Shown one piece after another: positions 46,897-56,896 of a stretch of 64,000 nt of DNA; the first letter of the stretch is position 1, and each line of letters opens with the position of its first letter. The notes beneath the pieces were generated by a model. That model saw only the letters and a list, made by a program, of their open reading frames with translations. It was not told the origin of the DNA and made no database searches. The position numbers and the translations under genes are program-made. The DNA is taken from positions 1 through 64,000 of the forward strand of contig DXBJ01000072.1 of NCBI GenBank assembly GCA_019116585.1, in the 5' to 3' direction. The DNA comes from Candidatus Faecalibacterium gallistercoris (GTDB taxonomy: Bacteria > Bacillota > Clostridia > Oscillospirales > Ruminococcaceae).

Positions 46897-48657
46897 ATGC
46901 GCAAAACAAAGATCATCTGCACCCTCGGCCCCGCCACTGACAAGGAAGGCGTGCTGCGGGCGCTGGTCGAAAACGGGATGAACGTCGCCCGCTTCAACTT
47001 TTCCCACGGCTCCCATGAGGAGCACAAGGGCCGTCTCGACGCCCTGAAAGCCATCCGCGAGGAGCTGGACAAGCCCGTGGCCGCCCTGCTGGACACCAAG
47101 GGCCCCGAGATCCGCCTCAAGGAGTTCAAAAACGGGTCCGAGACCCTGGAGGCCGGCCAGACCTTCACCCTCACCACCCGCGACGTGGAGGGCACCCGGG
47201 ACATCGTCTCCATCACCTATAAGGACCTGCCCCACGACGTCAAGGCCGGCGGCAGCATCATGCTGGACGACGGCCTGATCAAGCTGTCCATCCGGGAAGT
47301 CACCGACACCGACATCGTCTGCACCGTGCTGAACAGCGGCAAGATCAAGAACAAAAAGGGCGTCAACGTCCCCGGCGTCCACCTGTCCATGCCCTACATG
47401 AGCCAGCGCGACCGGGACGACATCATCTTCGGCATCGAGCAGGGCTTCGACTTCATTGCGGCCTCCTTCGTGCGCACTGCCCAGGACGTGTACGAGATCC
47501 GCAACCTGCTGAACATGTACGACTCCAAGATCCGCATCGTCGCCAAGATCGAGAACCCCGAGGGCGTTGAGAACATCGACAGCATCCTCTCGGCGGCCGA
47601 CGCGGTCATGGTCGCCCGCGGCGACCTGGGCGTCGAGATCGACTTCTCCGAGCTGCCCAGCATCCAGAAGTCCATCATCGACCGCTCCTACTCCTTCGGC
47701 AAGCCCATCGTCACCGCCACCCAGATGCTGGACAGCATGATCAACAACCCCCGGCCCACCCGTGCCGAGATCTCGGACGTGGCCAACGCCATCTACGACG
47801 GCACCTCGGCCATCATGCTCTCGGGCGAGACGGCCGCCGGCGCCTACCCCGTGGAGGCCCTCAAGACCATGTCCCTGATCGCCGAGCGCACCGAGGCCGA
47901 CGCCCACTACCAGAGCCACCGCCTGAGCCGGATGAAGATCAACGGCACCACCTCGGTCAGCGACGCCACCGCCCATGCGGCCTGCCTGACCGCCCAGGAC
48001 GTCAACGCCTCGGCCATCGTCACCGTGTCCGAGTCGGGCAACACCGCCCGCCTGCTGAGCAAATACCGCCCCGAGCAGCCCATCATCGCCTTTGTCATGC
48101 GGCCGCAGGTCCAGCGCCAGCTGTCCCTGTCCTGGGGCATCATCCCGCTGCTGATGCCTCTGGCCCACAGCACCGACGAGCTGATCGAAGTGTCCACCAC
48201 CCTGGCTGAAAAATACGGCTACATCCACAACGGCGAGCTTGCCGTCGTCACCGCCGGCGTGCCGGTGGGCGTCAGCGGCACCACCAACATGGTCAAGATC
48301 CACATGGTGGGCAACTGCCTGGCCTCCGGCGTGGGCGTCGGCCGCGAGGACACCGACAACACCAGCGCCACCGGCAAGGCCTGCGTCTGCCGCAGCATCG
48401 ACGAGATCAAGGCCCGCTTCAAGCCGGGCATGATCCTGGTCGTGCCCTCCACCAACAACGCCATGATGCCCTATATCCGCGAGGCCTCCGCCCTGGTCGT
48501 CGAGGAGCCCGGCCTGAACAGCCATGCCGCCATCGTGGCCAAGGCCCTGCTCAAGCCCGCCATCGTAGGCGCACAGGGCGCCACCAGCCACATCCGCGAC
48601 GGCCTGGACATCGCGGTGGACTGCGCCCACGGCAGCGTCCAGTCCCTCCAGGCATAA
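46897..48657 (+). CDS. pyk: Pyruvate kinase with C-terminal PEP-utilising mobile domain
   Basis: KTKIICTLGPATDKEG; MVARGDLGVEIDFSELPSIQK; C-terminal ALVVEEPGLNSHAAIVAKALLKPAIVGA. Confidence 0.97.
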   Translation: MRKTKIICTLGPATDKEGVLRALVENGMNVARFNFSHGSHEEHKGRLDALKAIREELDKPVAALLDTKGPEIRLKEFKNGSETLEAGQTFTLTTRDVEGTRDIVSITYKDLPHDVKAGGSIMLDDGLIKLSIREVTDTDIVCTVLNSGKIKNKKGVNVPGVHLSMPYMSQRDRDDIIFGIEQGFDFIAASFVRTAQDVYEIRNLLNMYDSKIRIVAKIENPEGVENIDSILSAADAVMVARGDLGVEIDFSELPSIQKSIIDRSYSFGKPIVTATQMLDSMINNPRPTRAEISDVANAIYDGTSAIMLSGETAAGAYPVEALKTMSLIAERTEADAHYQSHRLSRMKINGTTSVSDATAHAACLTAQDVNASAIVTVSESGNTARLLSKYRPEQPIIAFVMRPQVQRQLSLSWGIIPLLMPLAHSTDELIEVSTTLAEKYGYIHNGELAVVTAGVPVGVSGTTNMVKIHMVGNCLASGVGVGREDTDNTSATGKACVCRSIDEIKARFKPGMILVVPSTNNAMMPYIREASALVVEEPGLNSHAAIVAKALLKPAIVGAQGATSHIRDGLDIAVDCAHGSVQSLQA

Positions 48658-48670
48658 GGAGCGGCCCGCT

Positions 48671-49123
48671 ATGGAACGCATTGCCAGTTTCTGCGTGGAT
48701 CACACCACCCTGCAGCGCGGGATGTACCTCAGCCGCCAGGACGGGGACGTCCTGACCTGGGACATCCGGATGAAGCGCCCCAACCAGGGGGATTACCTGT
48801 CCACCGGGACGGCCCACACCCTGGAACACCTGTTTGCCACCTATGCCCGCAACAGCGCATGGAGCAGCGGGGTCATCTATGTGGGCCCGATGGGCTGCCG
48901 CACCGGCTTCTATCTCCTGACCCGGGGGCTGACCCCCGCCCAGGCGCTGGAGCTGGCGGTGGAGTCTTTCCGCTTCATGGCCGGCTACCAGGGGGACATC
49001 CCCGGCGCCAGCGCGGCCGAATGCGGCAACTACCGCGACATGGACCTGCCCGCCGCCCGGGCCGAGGCCGCCGCCATGCTGCCCGTGCTGGAGGCCCTTA
49101 CCGCAGACCAGCTGCATTACTGA
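48671..49123 (+). CDS. luxS: S-ribosylhomocysteine lyase
   Basis: HTLEHLFATYARN; GPMGCRTGFYLL; ASAAECGNYRDMDL metal ligands. Confidence 0.95.
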   Translation: MERIASFCVDHTTLQRGMYLSRQDGDVLTWDIRMKRPNQGDYLSTGTAHTLEHLFATYARNSAWSSGVIYVGPMGCRTGFYLLTRGLTPAQALELAVESFRFMAGYQGDIPGASAAECGNYRDMDLPAARAEAAAMLPVLEALTADQLHY

Positions 49124-49139
49124 TGCCAAACGCATAAAA

Positions 49140-49175
49140 GAACACCCGCCTGTGTACGCACCGGCGGGTGTTTTT
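49140..49175. terminator. Terminator downstream of luxS / TA locus
   Basis: AACACCCGCC...GGCGGGTGTTTTTGG. Confidence 0.75.
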
Positions 49176-49186
49176 GGCAATATCGC

Positions 49187-49498
49187 TTACAGTTTTGCGG
49201 CATAGTCCTGTTTGCCATAGAAGAACCGCAGAAGCAGGACGGTCTGGTTCTTTTCATCGACTTTGTAGATCAGGACATCGTTGCGGATCACAGCCTTCCG
49301 ATACCCTTTTGCGCGCAGCCGCAGATCCCGGCAGGCTTCATACATCAGCGGCGTGTGCTCCAAGAGGTCATAACACTGCTCCACGGCGTCTGCAAAAGCA
49401 CTTGCAGCCGCCGGATTTTGCAGGCGGACAGTCATGTATTCCAAGATATTGTCCAGGTCCTGCGACGCCAGGCGGGGCTCTATGAGCTTATATCCCAT
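49187..49498 (-). CDS. RelE/ParE family toxin
   Basis: YKLIEPRLASQDLDNILEYMTVRLQNPAAASAFADAVEQCYDLLEHTPLMYEACRDLRLRAKGYRKAVIRNDVLIYKVDEKNQTVLLLRFFYGKQDY. Confidence 0.93.
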   Translation of the reverse strand: MGYKLIEPRLASQDLDNILEYMTVRLQNPAAASAFADAVEQCYDLLEHTPLMYEACRDLRLRAKGYRKAVIRNDVLIYKVDEKNQTVLLLRFFYGKQDYAAKL

Positions 49499-49748
49499 AC
49501 TTTGCCCTCAGCCTTTTCAGTTCCGAGCGGGCGTCTGCTGTCACACCGTTCCGGAGCTGCTCTTCCGCCTGGTCCAGTTTATCGTAGACATCCAAAAGTT
49601 CCAGCTTTTCCTCATAAGTCTTCATGCTCATGATGACCATATCTCCATACCCATTTTGGGTAATATAGACCGGTTCCTGGCATTCATTGCAGAGCTTTGA
49701 AATGGCAGCTGTGTCTTTCAGATCACGAATGGGTATGATGTGCGGCAT
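49488..49748 (-). CDS. Phd/YefM (RelB-type) antitoxin
   Basis: MPHIIPIRDLKDTAAISKLCNECQEPVYITQNGYGDMVIMSMKTYEEKLELL; overlaps toxin by 11 nt. Confidence 0.93.
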   Translation of the reverse strand: MPHIIPIRDLKDTAAISKLCNECQEPVYITQNGYGDMVIMSMKTYEEKLELLDVYDKLDQAEEQLRNGVTADARSELKRLRAKYGI

Positions 49749-49758
49749 CGTTTCCACC

Positions 49759-49788
49759 CCTTTCAGGTTTTCTCCTTTCAGGTTTTCT
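49759..49788 (-). repeat. Perfect tandem 2 x 15 bp repeat upstream of antitoxin start
   Basis: CCTTTCAGGTTTTCT at 49759-49773 and 49774-49788; duplicates the RBS region. Confidence 0.9.
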
Positions 49789-49863
49789 ATAGTAGGATTA
49801 TACCATAGTCGCCTCGCATATACAAGGGCACCCGCCGGTCGTTTGAGCGGCGGGTGTTCTTTG

Positions 49864-50877
49864 TTACGTTCTTTTTTCCCCGTAGGGGCGTTTGGGGGCG
49901 GGGCCGGTGGAGCCCCGCAGGATCAGCTGCCCGTGCAGCAGCAGGCTGCTGATGGGCACCCCGTTCAGCAGGCTGTCCAGGGCGTAGTAGCTGCTTTTGC
50001 CCAGCTGGAGCCGGTCCTGCCGGATGGTGGTCAGGGGCGGGGCCGTGTGCGCGCAGAAGGGCAGGTCGTCGAAGCCGACGATGCTCAGCTGGTCCGGCAC
50101 ATGGATGCCCATCTCCAGGCAGCGGATCAGGACGGTGTGGGCCAGCAGGTCGCTGCTGCACAGGATGGCCGTGACCCCCTGGGCCAGCAGCCGGGGCAGA
50201 TGGGTGTCCAGCGTCTCGGAGAAATAATAGGAATACCCCGCCAGCGAGCTGGAGCTGGGCAGCTTGCGCCGCCGGACCTCGTTGAAAAAGCTCTTGTACC
50301 GCACCTGGTAGATGTGGCTGCCCAGCGCCCCGCTCAGGTAGCCGATCTTCCGGTGGCCCATCCCGTAGAGGGCGTCCACCGCCTGGCCGATGGCCTCGTT
50401 GTTGTCGATGCCCAGGGTGGCGACGGTGGGGTTGCCCATGATCAGGTTGTCGTAAAGGACCGCCGGGGTGTGGCTGCGGGGGAATTCTTTCATCCAGGGG
50501 TCCAGCAGCGTCAGGCCCAGGAACAGCGCCCCCAGATACCCCTCCCGCAGCATATAGGCGTCGTAGGGCATCGCCTTCTGGAGCTCCAGCGTCAGCTGCA
50601 CCACCTTGACCCCGTAACCGGAGGGCTCCGCCATCTGGCGGAAGCCGGTGATGATGTCGGTGCCAAAGTCCTCGGGCTTGGCACATTCCATGTTCTGGAT
50701 AAAGACGCAGAGGGTGCGCACCGCTCCCCGCCGGGCCCGGGTATAGCCCAGGGCCACCGCCGTGTCCAGGATGGTCTTGCGCAGCGCGTCGCTGATGTCG
50801 GGCGCGCCGTTCAGCGCCTTGGAGACCGTCCCTTTGGAGACGCCCACTTTTTTGGCAATATCGTCCATGGTTGGCAT
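49864..50877 (-). CDS. LacI family transcriptional regulator
   Basis: MPTMDDIAKKVGVSKGTVSKALNGAPDISDALRKTILDTAVALGY HTH, then periplasmic-binding-like sensor domain. Confidence 0.95.
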   Translation of the reverse strand: MPTMDDIAKKVGVSKGTVSKALNGAPDISDALRKTILDTAVALGYTRARRGAVRTLCVFIQNMECAKPEDFGTDIITGFRQMAEPSGYGVKVVQLTLELQKAMPYDAYMLREGYLGALFLGLTLLDPWMKEFPRSHTPAVLYDNLIMGNPTVATLGIDNNEAIGQAVDALYGMGHRKIGYLSGALGSHIYQVRYKSFFNEVRRRKLPSSSSLAGYSYYFSETLDTHLPRLLAQGVTAILCSSDLLAHTVLIRCLEMGIHVPDQLSIVGFDDLPFCAHTAPPLTTIRQDRLQLGKSSYYALDSLLNGVPISSLLLHGQLILRGSTGPAPKRPYGEKRT

Positions 50878-51084
50878 TAGGATATGCACCCCCTTTCCTC
50901 TAAACCTTGCGGGCATGGCCGCCCGGCATGTTCAGCATTTATTATACCTGTCTTGGATGCAAAAAGCAAATCACGAAACTTACGCAAAAGTTTCGCTGTT
51001 TGGTGTCTCTTGCGGGATCCACCATCAAAACGCCTGAAAGTCATACACATTTGTTGTATATTGTTCACAAATCGTTCTCAATCT

Positions 51085-51125
51085 CGCAAAAAACTCTTGA
51101 TTCTTTGCGCGATTGGGTTTATAGT
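51085..51125 (+). promoter_or_regulatory. Promoter of ABC/alpha-glucan operon with candidate LacI operator
   Basis: TTGATT (51097)-N17-TATAGT (51120); flanking CGCAAA...TTTGCG inverted repeat. Confidence 0.6.
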
Positions 51126-51203
51126 AAAGTCAACGCGAAACATTACGAAACTTTGTAATGCCCTTCGCACCCTGTTTTGAGAAGCAAAAAGGAGGAATTG
51201 CAC

Positions 51204-52466
51204 ATGCGCAAGAAAGGATCCGCACCCCGCCTTGTGTCCAGAAGGGACTTCCTGCGTCTGGCTGCGGCGACAGCCGGGGCCGCTGCTGTGGGCGGCACGA
51301 TGAGCGGCTGTTCCGAGGGCGCCAGCGAGAACGTCCGCCTGATGGTCTGGAGCCCGTCCCTGGACCAGGCCAAGGACAGCGGTGAGTGGTTACAGACCTG
51401 CTGCAATCGCTTTGCCGAGCTGCACCCCGAGTGGGACATCACCTATGTCTATGGTGTCGTGGACGAGACCGCCGCCGGCACCACCATCTCGCAGGATACC
51501 GAGGCCAGCGCCGACGTGTTCATGTTCACCAACGACGTTTTGACCAACCTGATCGACGCCGGCGCCATCGCCAAGTTCGGCGGCATCTACGCCGATGAGA
51601 TCAAGGCCACCAACAGCCAGGCCCTGCTTGACTCCCTGACCGTAAACGATTACATCTACGGCGTCCCCTTCACCACCAACACCTGGTTCATGTACTACGA
51701 CAAGAGCGTCTTTACCGAAGAGGACATCAAGAGCCTGGACGCCATGCTGGCCAAGGACGTGGTCAGCTTCCCCTTCACCAACTCCTGGTACCTGCCGGCC
51801 TTCTACTTCGGCAACGGCTGCACCCTGTTCGGCGACGGCACCCAGGAAGAGCTGGGCGCCGACTTTGGCGGTGACAATGCAGTGGAAGTCACCAACTACC
51901 TGATCGACCTGTACAACAACCCCAACTTCGTCGTAGATGCCGACGGCTCGGGCCTGGCCGGTATGCGTGACGGCAGCATCAAAGCGATGTTCACCGGTTC
52001 GTGGGACGCTGCCGCCCTCAAAGAGACCCTGGGCGACAACATGGGCGTTGCGGCTCTGCCCACCTTCACCCTGAACGGGGAAGAAAAACAGATGTACGCC
52101 TACGCCGGCAGCAAGGCCATCGGCGTCAACGTGCACAGCAAGTACATGGTCCAGGCCATCCAGCTGGCTATTTATCTGGGCGGTGCGGAAGCCCAGCAGC
52201 TGCACTACGACCTGCGCACCGTCATCCCCTGCAACACCGAGCTGCTGGCCGACCCCGCCATCGCCAGCGACGAGCTGGTGGCAGCCCAGAACGAGACCTT
52301 CGACCGCACCTCGATCCTTCAGCCCTTCGTCGCGTCCATGAGCAACTGCTGGACCCCGGTCGAGAACCTGGGCAAGGGCATCCGTAGTGGGACCGTCACT
52401 CACGATAATGCCGCTGAACAGACCAAGGCGATGAACGATGCCATGAACAGCGACGGTATCTCGTAA
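51204..52466 (+). CDS. Extracellular solute-binding lipoprotein, maltodextrin-type ABC transporter (Tat-like signal)
   Basis: SRRDFLRLAAATAGAAAVGGTMSGCSEG; solute-binding family 1 features; followed by two permeases. Confidence 0.92.
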   Translation: MRKKGSAPRLVSRRDFLRLAAATAGAAAVGGTMSGCSEGASENVRLMVWSPSLDQAKDSGEWLQTCCNRFAELHPEWDITYVYGVVDETAAGTTISQDTEASADVFMFTNDVLTNLIDAGAIAKFGGIYADEIKATNSQALLDSLTVNDYIYGVPFTTNTWFMYYDKSVFTEEDIKSLDAMLAKDVVSFPFTNSWYLPAFYFGNGCTLFGDGTQEELGADFGGDNAVEVTNYLIDLYNNPNFVVDADGSGLAGMRDGSIKAMFTGSWDAAALKETLGDNMGVAALPTFTLNGEEKQMYAYAGSKAIGVNVHSKYMVQAIQLAIYLGGAEAQQLHYDLRTVIPCNTELLADPAIASDELVAAQNETFDRTSILQPFVASMSNCWTPVENLGKGIRSGTVTHDNAAEQTKAMNDAMNSDGIS

Positions 52467-52484
52467 GAAAGGGAGGATTTAAGG

Positions 52485-53876
52485 ATGAATGCTACAAGCG
52501 CTTTGAAAATGCGCAGCACCCTGCGGGCCGACAATCCCGTCACCTGCATGGAGGCCCTGAAAAACGGCGACACCATGGTCAAGCTGTCCTGCGTCGTCAT
52601 GGGCCTGGGCAATATGGCCCACAAGCAGGTGGCCAAGGGCCTGCTGTTCCTGGCGGCCGAGGTGGCCTACATCGTGTTCATGATCACCAACGGCTTCCAC
52701 AACCTGGCCATGCTGCCCAGTCTGGGCAGTGTGGAGCAGCAGGAATTTTGGAATGAAGAGCTGCAGATCTTTGAGTACACCCACGGCGACCAGTCCATCC
52801 TGCTGCTTCTGTACGGTCTGGCTACCATCCTTTTGACCGGCGTCATGTTCTGGATCCTGCGCGGCACCCTCAAGAGCGGCTATGCCGCCCAGCTGAACGA
52901 GGCCGCCGGCCGCCACATCAACACCCTGAGCGAGGACATCAAGGAGCTGTTCGACTCCAACCTCTACCGCCTGCTGATGACCCCGCCGATGTTCTTCATC
53001 TCGATCCTGACCATCCTGCCGCTGATCTTCATGATCTGCATGGCCTTCACCAACTACAGCAAGATCGACAACCATCTGGTCCTGTTCGACTGGGTGGGGC
53101 TGGACAACTTCTTCACCCTGTTCGACTCCAACTCGGTGCTGGGCTCCACCTTCTGGCGCGTCCTGGGCTGGACCCTGGTCTGGGCCTTCTTCGCTACCTT
53201 CACCAACTACTTTGCCGGCATGATCCTTGCCATCATCATCAACCGCAAGGACACCAAGGCCAAGGGCTTCTGGCGTTTCTGCTTCGTGCTGCCCTGCGCC
53301 GTGCCCATGTTCGTCTCCCTGCTGATCATGCGCACCATGCTGCAGCCTGAGGGCGCCGTCAACGTGCTGCTGCGCCAGATGGGCTTCATCGCCGCCGGCG
53401 AGAGCCTGCCCTTCTTCACCGACCCGACCTGGGCCCGGGTCACCGTCATCCTGATCAACATCTGGGTGGGCGTGCCCTACACCCTGCTGCAGCTGACCGG
53501 CGTGCTGCAGAACATCCCCACCGATCTGTACGAGGCCGCCACCGTGGACGGCGCCAATGCGGTGCAGACCTTCTTCCGCATCACTCTGCCCTACATGTTC
53601 TACGTCACCACCCCGTACCTGATCTCCACCTTCACCGGCAACGTCAACAACTTCAACGTCATCTACCTGCTGTCGGGCGGCGACCCCGTCACCGACCTGG
53701 CCTCCACCGCCGGCAGCACCGACCTGCTGGTCACCTGGCTGTACAAGCTGACCATCGACCGCCAGTACTACAATGTGGGCGCCGTCGTCGGCATCCTGAC
53801 ATTCGTCATCCTGGCCGTTGGCTCGCTGCTGACCTACCGCCGCAGCAAGTCCTACCGTGAAGAAGGAGGGTTCTGA
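52485..53876 (+). CDS. Sugar ABC transporter permease (MalF-like)
   Basis: DLYEAATVDGANAVQTFFRITLPYM EAA motif; multiple TM. Confidence 0.94.
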   Translation: MNATSALKMRSTLRADNPVTCMEALKNGDTMVKLSCVVMGLGNMAHKQVAKGLLFLAAEVAYIVFMITNGFHNLAMLPSLGSVEQQEFWNEELQIFEYTHGDQSILLLLYGLATILLTGVMFWILRGTLKSGYAAQLNEAAGRHINTLSEDIKELFDSNLYRLLMTPPMFFISILTILPLIFMICMAFTNYSKIDNHLVLFDWVGLDNFFTLFDSNSVLGSTFWRVLGWTLVWAFFATFTNYFAGMILAIIINRKDTKAKGFWRFCFVLPCAVPMFVSLLIMRTMLQPEGAVNVLLRQMGFIAAGESLPFFTDPTWARVTVILINIWVGVPYTLLQLTGVLQNIPTDLYEAATVDGANAVQTFFRITLPYMFYVTTPYLISTFTGNVNNFNVIYLLSGGDPVTDLASTAGSTDLLVTWLYKLTIDRQYYNVGAVVGILTFVILAVGSLLTYRRSKSYREEGGF

Positions 53877-53878
53877 GC

Positions 53879-54763
53879 ATGAGCAACAGTTCCAAAGCGG
53901 CAAAACAGCTGAGCGCCAAGCGCATCCGCACCCGCAACAACGTCATCGTCTACATCGTCCTGTCCGTCCTGGCTTTCATCTGGCTGTTCCCGGTGGCATG
54001 GATCGTCATGACCAGCTTCCGCGGCGAGAAGGGCAGCTACATTTCCACCTTCTTCCCCAAGACCTATACCCTGGACAACTACATCAAGCTGTTCACCGAC
54101 ACCAGTCTGCTCAACTTCCCGCAGATGTTCCTGAACACCCTGTTCGTCGCCATCTGCTCCTGCATCCTGTCCTCGTTCTTCCTGCTGTCGGCATCCTACT
54201 GCCTGTCCCGGCTGCGCTTTAAGCTGCGCCGGCCCTACATGAACATGGCCATGATCCTGGGCCTGTTCCCCGGCTTCATGTCGATGGTGGCCGTCTACTT
54301 CATCCTGAAGGCCGTGGGCCTGACCGAGGGCAACAGCGTCCGCCTCGCCCTGATCCTGTGTTATTCCGGCGGCGCGGCCCTGGGCTTCCAGATCACCAAG
54401 GGCTTCTTCGACACCATCCCCATGGCGCTGGATGAGGCCGCCCTGCTGGACGGCTGCACCCGGTGGCAGATCTTCACCAAGATCACCCTGCCCCTGTCCA
54501 AGCCCATCGTCATCTACACCATCCTGACCAGCTTCATGGCGCCCTGGGTGGACTTCGTCTTTGCAAAGGTCATCTGCCGCGCCAACTCCGACCAGTACAC
54601 CGTGGCCATCGGCTTGTGGAAAATGCTGGAAAAGGAGTACATCGACAGCTGGTACACCAGCTTTGCAGCCGGCGCCGTGCTGATCTCCATCCCCATCGCC
54701 ATCCTCTTCCTCAAACTGCAGAAATACTACGTCAACGGCATGGCCGGCGCGGTCAAGGGCTGA
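53879..54763 (+). CDS. Sugar ABC transporter permease (MalG-like)
   Basis: ALDEAALLDGCTRWQIFTKITLPLSKPI EAA motif; multiple TM. Confidence 0.95.
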   Translation: MSNSSKAAKQLSAKRIRTRNNVIVYIVLSVLAFIWLFPVAWIVMTSFRGEKGSYISTFFPKTYTLDNYIKLFTDTSLLNFPQMFLNTLFVAICSCILSSFFLLSASYCLSRLRFKLRRPYMNMAMILGLFPGFMSMVAVYFILKAVGLTEGNSVRLALILCYSGGAALGFQITKGFFDTIPMALDEAALLDGCTRWQIFTKITLPLSKPIVIYTILTSFMAPWVDFVFAKVICRANSDQYTVAIGLWKMLEKEYIDSWYTSFAAGAVLISIPIAILFLKLQKYYVNGMAGAVKG

Positions 54764-54806
54764 TCGGTATTCTCTGATTCTTCTTCATTCATTCCCCCTA
54801 TGCGCT

Positions 54807-54845
54807 GCAGCCGCCAGACCGTCACATCTGGCGGCTGCCTTTTTC
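54807..54845 (+). terminator. Terminator of ABC transporter operon
   Basis: GCAGCCGCCAGA-N8-TCTGGCGGCTGC-CTTTTTC. Confidence 0.9.
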
Positions 54846-54879
54846 TTCCACGATAACATAAGTAAGGACGGTACCCTCC

Positions 54880-56871
54880 ATGCACACTGCGACTCAGACG
54901 GCGGCAGCCGCCACGGCCCGCCGCAAAATGTACGATTCCAAAGCCTTCGAGGCGCAATACCACACCGACGCCCCTCTGGGGGCCCTGTGGTCCCCCGCGT
55001 CCACCCGCTTTGCCCTGTGGGCCCCCACGGCCCGGCAGGTCGCCCTGCACCTTTACGAGGACGGCGCCGCAGGCAGCCCCCTGCTGACCCTCGAGCTTTC
55101 CCGCGGCCAGCGGGGCGTCTGGGAAGCCGTGGCAGAGGGGGACCTGGACGGCCGCTATTACGATTTCTCGGTCACCGACAGCGACGGGATCACCCGCCGC
55201 ACCGCCGACCCCTGGGCCCGGGCCTGCGGCCGGGACGGGGCCCGCAGCATGGTGATCGACCTGCACCGCACCGATCCCGAGGGCTGGGCCGGCGACACGC
55301 CCCCGGCCCGGGGCCCTGAGGACATCATCTGGGAGGTCCACGTCAAGGATTTCTCCCACGACGTCCACAGCGGTGTGCCCGAAGCGCTGCGGGGCAAGTA
55401 CAAGGCCCTGACCCTGACCGGCACCACCCTGGACGGGGACGGGGTGCATCCCACTTGCATCGACTACCTCAAGAGGCTGGGGGTCAACTACGTCCAGCTG
55501 ATGCCGGTGTTCGACTACGGCTCGGTCCCCGAGGACGGCTCGGACGCCTTCAACTGGGGGTACGACCCGGTCAACTACAACGTCCCCGAGGGCAGCTATG
55601 CCACCGACCCCAACGACGGCGCGGTGCGCATCCGGGAGCTGAAGGAGGCCATCCAGGCCCTGCACCAAAACGGCTTCCGGGTCATCATGGACGTGGTGTA
55701 CAACCACACCTACAAGCTGGACTCCTGGCTGTGGCGGACCGAGCCCTGGTACTTCTACCGCCAGAACCCCGACGGCAGCCCCGCCGACGGCTCGGGCTGC
55801 GGCAACGACCTGGCCTCGGAGCGGAGCATGTGCGCCCGGTATATCCTCGAGTCGGTGCTGTACTGGGCCCGGGAATACCACATGGACGGCTTCCGCTTCG
55901 ACCTGATGGCCCTGCTGGACACCCAGCTGATGGAGCGCATCCGCGCCGCCCTGGACCGCGAATACGGCAAAGGGGAAAAGATCCTCTTCGGCGAGCCCTG
56001 GAGCGCCCACAGCAGCCCCATGCACCGGGGGGCCAAGCCCGCCGGCAAGCGGGCCCTGCCCACCCTGGACGAGAACATCGGCGCCTTCTGCGACGCCACC
56101 CGGGACCTGGTCAAGGGCCACATCCTCCACGCCGAGCGCCCCGGCTTTGTCAACGGCGGGTCGGCCCGGCTGTCCAGCCTGAGCATGGCCGTCACCGGCT
56201 GGGCAGGGGCCCAGGGAGGGCGGTTCGCCGCCCGGTCCGCCTCCCAGACCATCAACTACCTGTCCAGCCACGACGACTGGACCCTGTGGGACAAGCTGGT
56301 CATCACCATGGACCCCGCCCGCTGCTTCGACCAGCCCACCCCCGTCGTCCTGCAGGCCAACCGGCTGGCGGTGGCTTTCTGCTTCGCCTGCCAGGGGCAC
56401 TGGTTCATGCTGGCGGGGGAAGAGTTCGGCCGCACCAAGCAGGGGCTGCAAAACAGCTTTGACGCCCCCGCCGCCCTCAACCAGCTGGACTGGACCCGCG
56501 CCTGGACCGCCCCCTGGCAGGCGCTGGCCGACTACTACCGCGGCCTGATCGCCCTGCGGGGGCTGCTGCCCGCCCTGTGCGACAAGGGGCCCGGGGCCCC
56601 GGGGCGCCTGCTTTCTTCCTGGCGGCCGGGGCGGCTGGCCGCCGCCTTCCACCTGGACAACAAGGGGCCATCCAGCCGCTGGGACGCGCTGATGCTGTTC
56701 TTCAGCGCCGCCGGCCAGCCCCGCCCCGCCGCCCTGCCCGACGGGCAGTGGCAGGTGCTGGTGGACCCGGACAGCAGCTTCCGCTGGCAGGACCCCTCCT
56801 CCGCCCTGCTGTCGGGGCAGGTCATGCTGCCCGCCGGCGGCGCCCTGATCCTGGGCCGGGCCCGGCTCTGA
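54880..56871 (+). CDS. pulA: Type I pullulanase (GH13)
   Basis: FALWAPTARQVALHLYEDG; LGVNYVQLMPVFDYGSVPE...NWGYDPVNYNVPEGSYATDP; MDVVYNHTY; GFRFDLMALLD. Confidence 0.94.
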   Translation: MHTATQTAAAATARRKMYDSKAFEAQYHTDAPLGALWSPASTRFALWAPTARQVALHLYEDGAAGSPLLTLELSRGQRGVWEAVAEGDLDGRYYDFSVTDSDGITRRTADPWARACGRDGARSMVIDLHRTDPEGWAGDTPPARGPEDIIWEVHVKDFSHDVHSGVPEALRGKYKALTLTGTTLDGDGVHPTCIDYLKRLGVNYVQLMPVFDYGSVPEDGSDAFNWGYDPVNYNVPEGSYATDPNDGAVRIRELKEAIQALHQNGFRVIMDVVYNHTYKLDSWLWRTEPWYFYRQNPDGSPADGSGCGNDLASERSMCARYILESVLYWAREYHMDGFRFDLMALLDTQLMERIRAALDREYGKGEKILFGEPWSAHSSPMHRGAKPAGKRALPTLDENIGAFCDATRDLVKGHILHAERPGFVNGGSARLSSLSMAVTGWAGAQGGRFAARSASQTINYLSSHDDWTLWDKLVITMDPARCFDQPTPVVLQANRLAVAFCFACQGHWFMLAGEEFGRTKQGLQNSFDAPAALNQLDWTRAWTAPWQALADYYRGLIALRGLLPALCDKGPGAPGRLLSSWRPGRLAAAFHLDNKGPSSRWDALMLFFSAAGQPRPAALPDGQWQVLVDPDSSFRWQDPSSALLSGQVMLPAGGALILGRARL

Positions 56872-56896
56872 AACCATTTTGTTAGGAGAGATGAGA

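Noticed and set aside
45583-48681. 1032-aa - strand ORF antisense to deoB/pyk
   Set aside because: Antisense shadow ORF of two well-supported enzymes
53857-54222. 121-aa + ORF overlapping permease genes
   Set aside because: Out-of-frame overlap of the MalG-like permease; no independent support
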